Origin: Candidatus Zhuqueibacterota bacterium | Lineage (GTDB): Bacteria > SM23-31 | Direction: 5' to 3' | NCBI GenBank assembly: GCA_022562855.1 | Contig: JADFON010000187.1 | Location: forward strand, 1 to 5,061 | DNA: 5,061 bases | Part shown: one piece after another, positions 1-5,061 of the stretch | How the letters are laid out: each line of letters opens with the position of its first letter | How positions within the stretch are numbered: the first letter of the stretch is position 1 | Notes under the pieces: generated by a model | The model's database searches: none | Seen by the model: the letters and a program-made list of their open reading frames with translations, nothing else | Told to the model about the DNA's origin: nothing | Made by a program: the position numbers and the translations under genes

Positions 1-315
1 CTGAATTTTACGATGGGGTATAAATTATATAGCGCTGATAATACGAATGGGATCTATCTGGAGGTTGGATACAATATAAATGATCATATCTCATTATTTA
101 TAGGTGGTATTACCAATGCAAGTGTTTTAAATTTTTCCGATGACAAGGGTATAACAAATATTGGAATTAATGCATCAAAAGATCTTATGATCACTGATCG
201 TTTTACTTTTCCTTTAGAAATATCATTAATTGTCAATCCTAACTATAGAAATATTTCAAAAGTTCCCGGAGTAGGTCAAAATCCAGTAAATTTTGTAGTG
301 TCTGTTGTTTTTTAG
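1..315 (+). CDS. Outer-membrane beta-barrel protein, C-terminal part (possibly TorF/Gcw_chp-like porin)
   Basis: The reading frame is open from base 1, so this is the 3' end of a longer gene; the ATG at 13 is probably internal. The 104 visible residues show alternating hydrophobic/polar strands with polar turns (GIYLEVGYNINDHISLFIGG and onward) and end in VVSVVF. A terminal Phe after a short strand is the usual BAM-recognised signal of outer-membrane barrels. The pattern of a Tyr-rich strand, then TNIGINASKDLMITD, then PLEISLIVNPNY, resembles the C-terminal half of the TorF/Gcw_chp putative porin family, but that assignment is from memory and moderate at best. The protein would sit in the outer membrane, possibly as a pore; substrate unknown. 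Its last 11 bases overlap the proposed start of the next gene. Its GC (about 30% by hand count) is far below that of the next gene (about 54%). Confidence 0.75.
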   Translation: MNFTMGYKLYSADNTNGIYLEVGYNINDHISLFIGGITNASVLNFSDDKGITNIGINASKDLMITDRFTFPLEISLIVNPNYRNISKVPGVGQNPVNFVVSVVF

Positions 316-1243
316 TATAAATCTCAAACCAATTTTAATTTTAATTTTCCTTTTGGTATTGACTTCCAGTCCTGTTTATTCACAGGATGCAGCCGGTGGA
401 GAGACGAAGGGTTCCACACAGATAGTCTTACTCGGCACGGGAACTCCGAATGCCGAACCCGACAGGTCGGGGACTTCGATAGCGATTGTCGTTGACGGGA
501 CGCCGTATATTTTTGACGCCGGACCGGGGCTGATCAGGCGGGCAAACGCTGCAGTTGAGGCGGGAGTCGGAGGTCTGAAGGTAAGCGGTATAAAAAGAGC
601 TTTTATCACGCATTTGCACTCCGACCATACGGTGGGGCTGCCGGATCTTATTTTCACTCCCTGGGTTTTGGATAGAGAGGAACCGTTAGATGTATATGGT
701 CCGCCGGGTATAATGAACATGATAGACCATATTCTTGCAGCCTACGAAGAAGACATCGCGATGAGGATATATGGAGACCAACCGTCGAATACAGAAGGCT
801 ACAAGGTGAACGTTTTCGAAATACAGCCCGGAGTAATTTACAAGGATAAAAAAATAACCGTAAAGGCGTTTCTGGTGAATCACGGGTCGTGGGATTACGC
901 ATACGGTTACCGGATCGAAACCCCCGACCGTGTAATTGTTATTTCAGGCGATACCGCCCCAACCGAGGAACTCATCAAAAATGCCGAGGGGTGTGACGTA
1001 CTGATTCACGAGGTCTATTCAGAAGCCGGATTTCAAAATCGCACTCCTGAGTGGCAGACCTATCATTCGGGTTCTCACACTTCAACGATCCAGCTTGCCG
1101 ATATTGCAAAAAGAATAAATCCGGAACTGGTTATCCTGTACCATCAACTTTCAATGGGGGCAACTCCCGAAGAAATGCTCGCCGAGATCGCCGATATTTA
1201 CAAGGGTAAAGTTGTGTATGGTAATGATTTGGAGATATATTAA
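305..1243 (+). CDS. Secreted MBL-fold metallo-hydrolase, ribonuclease Z/arylsulfatase-like
   Basis: A 312-residue metallo-beta-lactamase-fold enzyme. Residues 1-26 form a Sec signal peptide (hydrophobic core about 9-20, likely cleavage after PVYS and before Gln27), so it should act outside the cytoplasm. All RNase Z-type metal ligands are visible: HLHSDH (His103, His105, Asp107, His108), His193, Asp216 in SGDT, the HEVY segment at 235-238, HTS at 258-260 and His280 in ILYHQ. The GTGTP strand (44-48) and DAGPG (71-75) are family signatures. No long tRNA-binding exosite arm is apparent. With export, this argues against tRNA 3' processing and for an arylsulfatase or phosphodiesterase-like role; the substrate is unknown. 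The start is TTG at 305; the frame closes at a stop at 296-298, and later TTGs would destroy the signal peptide. No good Shine-Dalgarno site precedes it, so coupling to the upstream gene is likely. Confidence 0.92.
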   Translation: MFFSINLKPILILIFLLVLTSSPVYSQDAAGGETKGSTQIVLLGTGTPNAEPDRSGTSIAIVVDGTPYIFDAGPGLIRRANAAVEAGVGGLKVSGIKRAFITHLHSDHTVGLPDLIFTPWVLDREEPLDVYGPPGIMNMIDHILAAYEEDIAMRIYGDQPSNTEGYKVNVFEIQPGVIYKDKKITVKAFLVNHGSWDYAYGYRIETPDRVIVISGDTAPTEELIKNAEGCDVLIHEVYSEAGFQNRTPEWQTYHSGSHTSTIQLADIAKRINPELVILYHQLSMGATPEEMLAEIADIYKGKVVYGNDLEIY

Positions 1244-1309
1244 TATATTCTCACAATACTATTTATCGAAATACAAGCCCTTATGCACTTATTACATAGA
1301 TGAGCAAAC

Positions 1310-1591
1310 TCATCCCAATGCGATGACCCGGCTGACTGCTTTTTTCATTTCCGAGATTTCTTTTTGTATTTCCTTGAGTTCTTGTTTATCGATTCTGACT
1401 TTGCCGTCTTCATCTGGTTTGAGGGCGCGGGAAAACACCGAAATTACATCCACGGTTTCCTGAATCAAACCGAATACTATATTTATTTTTTTTCCGAGTA
1501 CTTTTTTTGCGCCGAACACCGACAATACGAACGTCAGCCCGCCAACTGCAAGCGAACCGTTGTGCGACAGTAGTTGAATTATCCAATCCAT
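1310..1591 (-). CDS. Small phage-like membrane protein, N-terminal TM plus charged C-terminal helix
   Basis: A 93-residue protein I cannot assign to a named family. After a short amphipathic start, residues about 12-28 form one hydrophobic membrane segment rich in Gly/Val/Leu, followed by Lys29-Lys30 and Lys34-Lys35 and a second, weaker hydrophobic helix (36-54). Residues 59-63 (PDEDG) followed by KVRID form an acidic DxDG-type turn that does not fit a full EF-hand loop. Residues 67-90 are a highly charged Lys/Glu helix likely to be a coiled coil. This layout is common among holin-like or tail/lysis accessory proteins of phages, and the neighbours fit that, but the function is inferred. A strong ribosome site, AAGGGAG (1597-1603), lies 5 bases before the ATG and fixes the start. 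It is the last gene of the minus-strand block and converges on the metallo-hydrolase gene 66 bases away. Confidence 0.72.
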   Translation of the reverse strand: MDWIIQLLSHNGSLAVGGLTFVLSVFGAKKVLGKKINIVFGLIQETVDVISVFSRALKPDEDGKVRIDKQELKEIQKEISEMKKAVSRVIALG

Positions 1592-1696
1592 GTTTTCTCC
1601 CTTTAGTTAGTTAGATGTTTATTGTTGGGTTTTTTTATTTGATTCTTTATTAGGGTAAAGAAAAGAGTCACTAATTTTTTCAATTGTGTATCACAC

Positions 1697-1726
1697 ATCC
1701 CCCTTGATCCCCCTTCAAAGGGGGAT
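1697..1726. repeat. C5/G5 palindrome with an extra direct half-copy
   Basis: ATCCCCCTT occurs at 1697-1705 and again at 1707-1715; the second copy pairs perfectly with AAGGGGGAT at 1718-1726, leaving a two-base loop region. It lies between the two small minus-strand genes and does not code. Short palindromes of this C-run/G-run kind are often dispersed intergenic repeats in bacterial genomes. No T-run follows on either strand, so it is not a convincing intrinsic terminator. Confidence 0.6.
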
Positions 1727-1786
1727 TGCTGGAGTTTCGACAGCCGTTCCACCCTTGCGGGATACGCCGCCCCAATTCACTTGTTG

Positions 1787-1816
1787 ACCACTCACGTGGC
1801 GGGATAATGACAGAAT
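1787..1816. repeat. Dispersed hairpin repeat, partial copy A
   Basis: The blocks ACCACTC (1787-1793), CGTGGC (1795-1800) and AATGACAGAAT (1806-1816) recur in the same order and orientation at 4983-5007, with five extra bases here before the last block. Only the right half of the fuller element at 4948-5007 is recognisable. It is intergenic, between the 79- and 93-residue genes. Confidence 0.6.
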
Positions 1817-1867
1817 ACTTCATACAAATTATTGTCCATGCTTAGCGGTTTGATCACGTGGTTTGTC

Positions 1868-2107
1868 TCATTTAAACACATATCGTATAAATCCCTGGAT
1901 TATTGTCAAGAACAGACCTGTGGTCAGTATCCACAGCCATTTTCCTGCGGCAATCCGGAATCCGGTGTTCTTGCCAACCCGTGAGTAAAGCCCGTTATCC
2001 GGATCGAAAAGGTTCATTTTTATTTCGTGAATATCGTGCTGCAGGTTTGTTTGCCCTTCGAGGATTTTTTCGGTTATCTCTTTAATTTCGGTAATCGTTT
2101 TAGTCAT
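1868..2107 (-). CDS. XhlA-like phage protein: N-terminal coiled coil, C-terminal membrane anchor
   Basis: A 79-residue protein with two clear parts. Residues 1-33 form an amphipathic helix with Ile at 5, 8, 11 and 15, predicted to be a coiled coil. Residues 57-76 form one membrane-spanning helix beginning KWLWILTTG and ending before a short basic tail. The connecting segment DPDNGLYSRV (35-44) resembles a motif I associate with small phage-encoded coiled-coil/TM proteins. The overall build matches XhlA-type hemolysin/lysis accessory proteins, which sit at the cytoplasmic membrane and work with holins; the specific role is inferred. The ATG at 2107 has only a weak ribosome site. It lies 165 bases after the 801-residue gene and 276 bases before the 93-residue gene, all on the same strand, with repeat sequences filling both gaps, so one transcript is possible but not shown. 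Confidence 0.75.
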   Translation of the reverse strand: MTKTITEIKEITEKILEGQTNLQHDIHEIKMNLFDPDNGLYSRVGKNTGFRIAAGKWLWILTTGLFLTIIQGFIRYVFK

Positions 2108-2156
2108 AGTTGTCTGGAATTATTGTTCATTGGTTAGATTTTTTCCTAATTATTTT

Positions 2157-2196
2157 GACGCAGATTTTCACAGATTTAACATGATTGACACTGATA
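2157..2196. repeat. Degenerate 10-base periodic repeat
   Basis: Four consecutive 10-base units, GACGCAGATT, TTCACAGATT, TAACATGATT and GACACTGATA, share a CA/AC core and a GAT(T/A) end in the same register. It lies in the 165-base gap between the 801- and 79-residue genes. This kind of CAGATT-rich repeat occurs as dispersed intergenic sequence in some bacteria; no function can be read from it. Confidence 0.55.
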
Positions 2197-2272
2197 AAGA
2201 CAAAAAACCCACCTCCTGTACCCCTCTCACATGGTAATAGAAGGAGAAGTTTTGTTGTCATTCTTATTTTAA

Positions 2273-4678
2273 TTAGATAATTTTTTTCACTATATACCAA
2301 TTCGGTTTTTTGTTACCGATAAATAATCGAAACTGGTAAACGCCATGGAGTGAATCACCGGTAAATGCCCCAACCCGGTTGTTTTCTCCCCACTCGAGTA
2401 TGGTTACACTATCGATATCGTTTAAATTTTTTACCGAATCGAATTCGATATCATATATCGAGCTCTCACTGTCAACATCGGATTGCCAGAATCCCGGACA
2501 CAAATATCCCCGGTTCAGTTTTTCCACATCGTCCGCTTTCATATAGAATGTCTCGGCGCAGTTATTCTCGTCTTTTATTCGAATACGTATCTTCGCGAAC
2601 GGTTGACGGTCATTGGATTCCGAGTCACTGAGAAAACTTTTCTGACCTTTGCTGCTTTCAATACCTGTCTCACCGTTTTTAATCTGTCGTTGAGAGGCAA
2701 TTCTTGCAGACTTTTTATTGAGAAAACTATCCATTAATTTGAAGGTCTCGATAGAATCGGGTTTTTTATCGATCCTGACTCCTATTACCCGGGGGTTTTT
2801 CCAACTGATTTTGTTGTCAAGATGAGAAACAGAATCCACTTCGACAAGAATCGTATCTCCATCCCTGCATTTTATAGGCGTTAAATGGGTGGCTCCAACA
2901 TATTTCAACCCGGTACGGTCTTTTATGCTTGCTCCATGTATCCATCCGTTTGACTTGGCGGTACTGCTTACTACAGATACATCAAGGACAAGTTTTTTTG
3001 ATAAAAACACCTTCCGGGAGGAATCACCGAACCGGCTCGCCAACGGCGTCAGCAAAACGCCCTCATGCGTACTTACCGATTCAATTTTATCATAGAGTTT
3101 ATCGTCTCCCAGCGAGACTCCGAAAGGTATGCATTGGATGACCCTCGAGTCTTTGCATATCTCTGAAAAATGCTCTAACCGCTCAATCAGAAACTCCGAA
3201 TTCTTTGTGGTTTCATCACTGAAATCCATCACTTTGACGCTGAAGCGCGGTTTTTCAGGAAAGACATTTTTACCTGAACTATCTATGGACAATTCGACCC
3301 TGCTTTTTCCTTTGAAAGCGATTAGCCCTGCAAGAATTTCACATGAATATAAATTCATGATCTTTAATTCCCTTGCAACATCTGCGAAGAAATCCAGGAA
3401 TAATTTTTCCATTTTGGCATATCCCTGCGGCAGTATAAATGAGATTGAGTCTATGTTATTTATTTCTCCGGCTGTATTTTCATTTTTTTTCTTTTGTAAT
3501 CCAATCGAGATTTTGACCGGTACGGCGTTATATTGCGGCATTACAACGAGATGTTCATCTTTACACTCCATTTGGGAGGTATCGAATATCTTTTCCGGCG
3601 CCCTGTTTAGCTCTTCACCGGCATCGTAATAAACGGAAAAATTTATGTCGCAGTGATTATCTTTTTTGATCTCATCCCGATTATGTATTTTTCTGTCTAT
3701 GCCTGTATCTTCGTGTCCGTCTTTATTTTGAATAGGGGGCAGAAATTCAATTTCAAGCACAGATTTATGGTTTACTTTTATACATGGAGCGGAATCCAAC
3801 ACAGATTCGCACACGTTTATCCTGTCTGCAAGGTAACCGGGAAGGATTTCTCCGAGATGCTCAAAAGCATTTTTATCCGGAAGAATATCTATCAAACCGT
3901 CTGTCCAGCCATGTTTTGCCATATCGCCGGTAATATAAAGGCTGCCGGACTGAATGTTTTGAAAATACGGCAAAATATCCTCCTTGTGAATCCTCCTTTC
4001 GGGATTTAATTTGAACAGCGACGCCTGGCTTTCATAATCGGCTTTCACGTTATTGTTTAACTCAAATCCAGTACCCGGATGCCCCCCGGCAAAAACAATA
4101 GAACCTTCAAGTACGTCTCCGATATCCTCATACCAGAAAAAGCATAACTTACCGTCATACCTTTTACCGGGCACATGGTCACACAACCTGATATCTTTTT
4201 TGCATATTCCGCATACGGGTTTTTCAAAGTACCAGCTAATGGAAGCCTGATGGTAAATACCGCCGTCAATATTCAGCCTGAGGTCTTCTGCCTGGGAATG
4301 GGATTTCATCCAGTAGATTTTCGGAACAATAAAATTCATTTTCTCTATTTTTCCGGTTTCGATATTAAGCGCCGGGTGGCTCTCGATACTTCCTCCAAAA
4401 AAACGGGCAATTCCTGCGGTTTCTTTCCGGTGACCGATCAAGCATGAAGCGCCCTGTGTCTTATTCAGAAGATCAGGCAGGTCTTCCGTATGAAATCTTC
4501 CAAAGTGGCAATTAATGCCATCACCGGCAAGACGGCACTTCCGGACATAGATATCCTTGATTTTGACAGGAACCGGAGGGGGGTTCGAGAGGTTGCTAAT
4601 GACAGCGATATCGTCGTCCGAAACAGAAGTTGTACCGGTATCAATTGTACCGGCAAGGCTATCGAAAATACGGATCAT
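2273..4678 (-). CDS. Phage prohead-protease-like / nucleotidyltransferase-like / degenerate DNA ligase-like fusion protein
   Basis: An intact 801-residue multidomain protein. Residues about 45-205 resemble a prohead (S78-type) protease: GASCLIGHRKETAGIARFF holds a likely catalytic His83, HQASISWYF a likely Ser146, and LEGSIVFAGGHPG fits the family's closing strand. A zinc knuckle, Cys156, Cys159, Cys166 and His168, is inserted after the Ser strand. Residues about 245-312 (YITGDMAKHGWTDGLIDIL) recall a Pol-beta-type nucleotidyltransferase lacking a complete DxD. Residues about 345-570 follow the order of ATP-dependent DNA ligase motifs, but KxDGxR reads QYNAVP (382-387), DGE reads AGL (450-452) and EGxxxK reads EGVLLT (539-544). 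Residues about 575-645 look like the ligase OB fold (DGDTILVEVD, then KNPRVIGVRIDKK). The C-terminal 110 residues are unassigned. GGGGAG lies 9 bases before the ATG, which overlaps the upstream stop. Protease fold fairly likely; ligase fold likely but inactive; nucleotidyltransferase tentative. Confidence 0.85.
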   Translation of the reverse strand: MIRIFDSLAGTIDTGTTSVSDDDIAVISNLSNPPPVPVKIKDIYVRKCRLAGDGINCHFGRFHTEDLPDLLNKTQGASCLIGHRKETAGIARFFGGSIESHPALNIETGKIEKMNFIVPKIYWMKSHSQAEDLRLNIDGGIYHQASISWYFEKPVCGICKKDIRLCDHVPGKRYDGKLCFFWYEDIGDVLEGSIVFAGGHPGTGFELNNNVKADYESQASLFKLNPERRIHKEDILPYFQNIQSGSLYITGDMAKHGWTDGLIDILPDKNAFEHLGEILPGYLADRINVCESVLDSAPCIKVNHKSVLEIEFLPPIQNKDGHEDTGIDRKIHNRDEIKKDNHCDINFSVYYDAGEELNRAPEKIFDTSQMECKDEHLVVMPQYNAVPVKISIGLQKKKNENTAGEINNIDSISFILPQGYAKMEKLFLDFFADVARELKIMNLYSCEILAGLIAFKGKSRVELSIDSSGKNVFPEKPRFSVKVMDFSDETTKNSEFLIERLEHFSEICKDSRVIQCIPFGVSLGDDKLYDKIESVSTHEGVLLTPLASRFGDSSRKVFLSKKLVLDVSVVSSTAKSNGWIHGASIKDRTGLKYVGATHLTPIKCRDGDTILVEVDSVSHLDNKISWKNPRVIGVRIDKKPDSIETFKLMDSFLNKKSARIASQRQIKNGETGIESSKGQKSFLSDSESNDRQPFAKIRIRIKDENNCAETFYMKADDVEKLNRGYLCPGFWQSDVDSESSIYDIEFDSVKNLNDIDSVTILEWGENNRVGAFTGDSLHGVYQFRLFIGNKKPNWYIVKKII

Positions 4679-4854
4679 GCTATTACTCTCCCCATTAGTC
4701 TTTCGTTGTTGTTAGTCACTATTTTCTTTTTACAAATAATGCATACAGGGAAATAATCGTCGCTTTGGATTGCAGATTCCCGGTTAATCGAACAGCGGCA
4801 AAATTTCGAGCCGCTTGTTTCAATTTTTTTGTCTTTTTTCGAATTTTCGTCCAA
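4675..4854 (-). CDS. Small four-cysteine zinc-ribbon-like protein, TTG start
   Basis: A 59-residue protein with a Lys/Glu-rich N-terminus (1-17) and two cysteine pairs, Cys19-x-Cys21 and Cys38-x2-Cys41, in a spacing compatible with a small zinc ribbon. The start is TTG (4852-4854): AGGAG (4862-4866) sits exactly 7 bases upstream and no ATG or GTG lies between it and the upstream stop at 4891-4893. The TGA stop overlaps the ATG of the 801-residue gene as ATGA, a classic translationally coupled junction, so this is very likely the first gene of the operon. PVCIICKKKI (36-45) matches PVCGICKKDI (154-163) of the downstream fusion protein at 8 of 10 positions, suggesting the same kind of metal-binding turn. 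A weak sigma-70-like pair, TTGAAG (4916-4921) and TATTAC (4894-4899) with a 16-base spacer, lies upstream. The function is unknown; a DNA- or protein-binding role is a guess. Confidence 0.7.
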   Translation of the reverse strand: MDENSKKDKKIETSGSKFCRCSINRESAIQSDDYFPVCIICKKKIVTNNNERLMGRVIA

Positions 4855-4861
4855 TTCTATT

Positions 4862-4866
4862 CTCCT
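4862..4866 (-). promoter_or_regulatory. Shine-Dalgarno site for the TTG-started 59-residue gene
   Basis: AGGAG on the minus strand, 7 bases before the TTG. It is the best-spaced ribosome site in this leader and is the main reason for choosing the TTG start. Confidence 0.65.
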
Positions 4867-4947
4867 GTTTATCGTATTATTAAGGTAGTTTTAGTAATAA
4901 TTGTATTTGAGTAAGCTTCAAGCATTTTATTAAATAGTTACGGAGAG

Positions 4948-5007
4948 ATTGCCACGTCGCTACGCTCCTCGTGGCGTGAGCCACCACTCTCGTGGCAATG
5001 ACAGAAT
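4948..5007. repeat. Dispersed double-hairpin repeat, fuller copy B
   Basis: A 52-base element bounded by perfect 9-base inverted repeats, ATTGCCACG (4948-4956) and CGTGGCAAT (4991-4999). Inside are two smaller possible stems: GCCACG (4951-4956) with CGTGGC (4970-4975), and GCCAC (4980-4984) with GTGGC (4992-4996). The element and the following ACAGAAT share three ordered blocks with 1787-1816. It lies upstream of the minus-strand operon, and no gene is visible between it and the window end. Confidence 0.65.
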
Positions 5008-5061
5008 GAACATATGCACCCCCTGACTCAGTCTGCCTGACGCTACGTTTCTCCTTATTTG

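Noticed and set aside
57-66. DxDG segment of the 93-residue protein as an EF-hand
   Set aside because: With Gly at position 6 of the loop, positions 1 and 12 are Lys rather than acidic residues, so it is not a calcium loop. Coordinates here are residue numbers within the gene at 1310-1591.
376-720. 114-residue minus-strand open frame
   Set aside because: Antisense to the signal-peptide and metal-binding region of the metallo-hydrolase; Pro/Ser-rich composition is typical of a shadow frame.
1707-1726. Palindrome as an intrinsic terminator
   Set aside because: The stem is perfect, but the loop is only two bases and no T-run follows on either strand.
2157-2196. Periodic repeat as a CRISPR array
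   Set aside because: Units are 10 bases with no spacers and the copies are degenerate.
2239-2272. Purine-rich AAGGAG followed by TTG on the plus strand as a gene start
   Set aside because: The frame after that TTG stops within a few codons.
3129-3629. 166-residue plus-strand open frame
   Set aside because: It lies wholly antisense inside the 801-residue gene, whose domain-like features and strong ribosome site support the minus strand; the plus-strand product shows no recognisable domain.
4490-4756. 88-residue plus-strand open frame
   Set aside because: Antisense across the junction of the 59- and 801-residue genes; no ribosome site or domain.
5008-5061. Possible gene at the right edge
   Set aside because: An ATG on the minus strand gives only about 17 residues through the hairpin repeat before a stop; nothing else supports coding.

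Overview
The window reads as a bacterial chromosome fragment of moderate, uneven GC, probably from a poorly sampled Gram-negative lineage. A typical outer-membrane beta-barrel C-terminus (last residue Phe) and a secreted metallo-hydrolase with a Sec signal peptide support a two-membrane cell. The phylum cannot be fixed from the sequence; an FCB-like or candidate-phylum bacterium is a guess. Several starts appear to be TTG, and some genes have clear Shine-Dalgarno sites.

Left part, plus strand (1-1243): the 3' end of an AT-rich outer-membrane barrel gene overlaps by 11 bases a gene for an exported metallo-beta-lactamase-fold hydrolase of the ribonuclease Z/arylsulfatase type. GC content jumps from about 30% to about 54% between the two.

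Right part, minus strand (4854 down to 1310): a four-gene phage-like block. In transcription order it has (i) a 59-residue four-cysteine protein, easily missed because it is short and starts with TTG; (ii) an 801-residue fusion protein overlapping it by ATGA; (iii) a 79-residue coiled-coil plus C-terminal membrane-anchor protein; (iv) a 93-residue N-terminal membrane segment plus charged-helix protein. The small membrane proteins resemble phage XhlA/holin-type accessory proteins. The 801-residue protein looks like a phage prohead-protease-type domain with a zinc-knuckle insert, a possible Pol-beta-like nucleotidyltransferase segment, and a complete but catalytically eroded ATP-dependent DNA ligase-like adenylation/OB region. 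No capsid, portal, terminase or integrase gene is visible, so this is either a prophage remnant or a domesticated module.

The gaps hold dispersed repeat material: a C5/G5 palindrome at 1697-1726, two related copies of a hairpin repeat at 1787-1816 and 4948-5007, and a degenerate 10-base periodic repeat at 2157-2196. The 66-base gap between the convergent genes (1244-1309) has no obvious terminator. I see no gene beyond 4854 and no tRNA, rRNA or CRISPR array anywhere.
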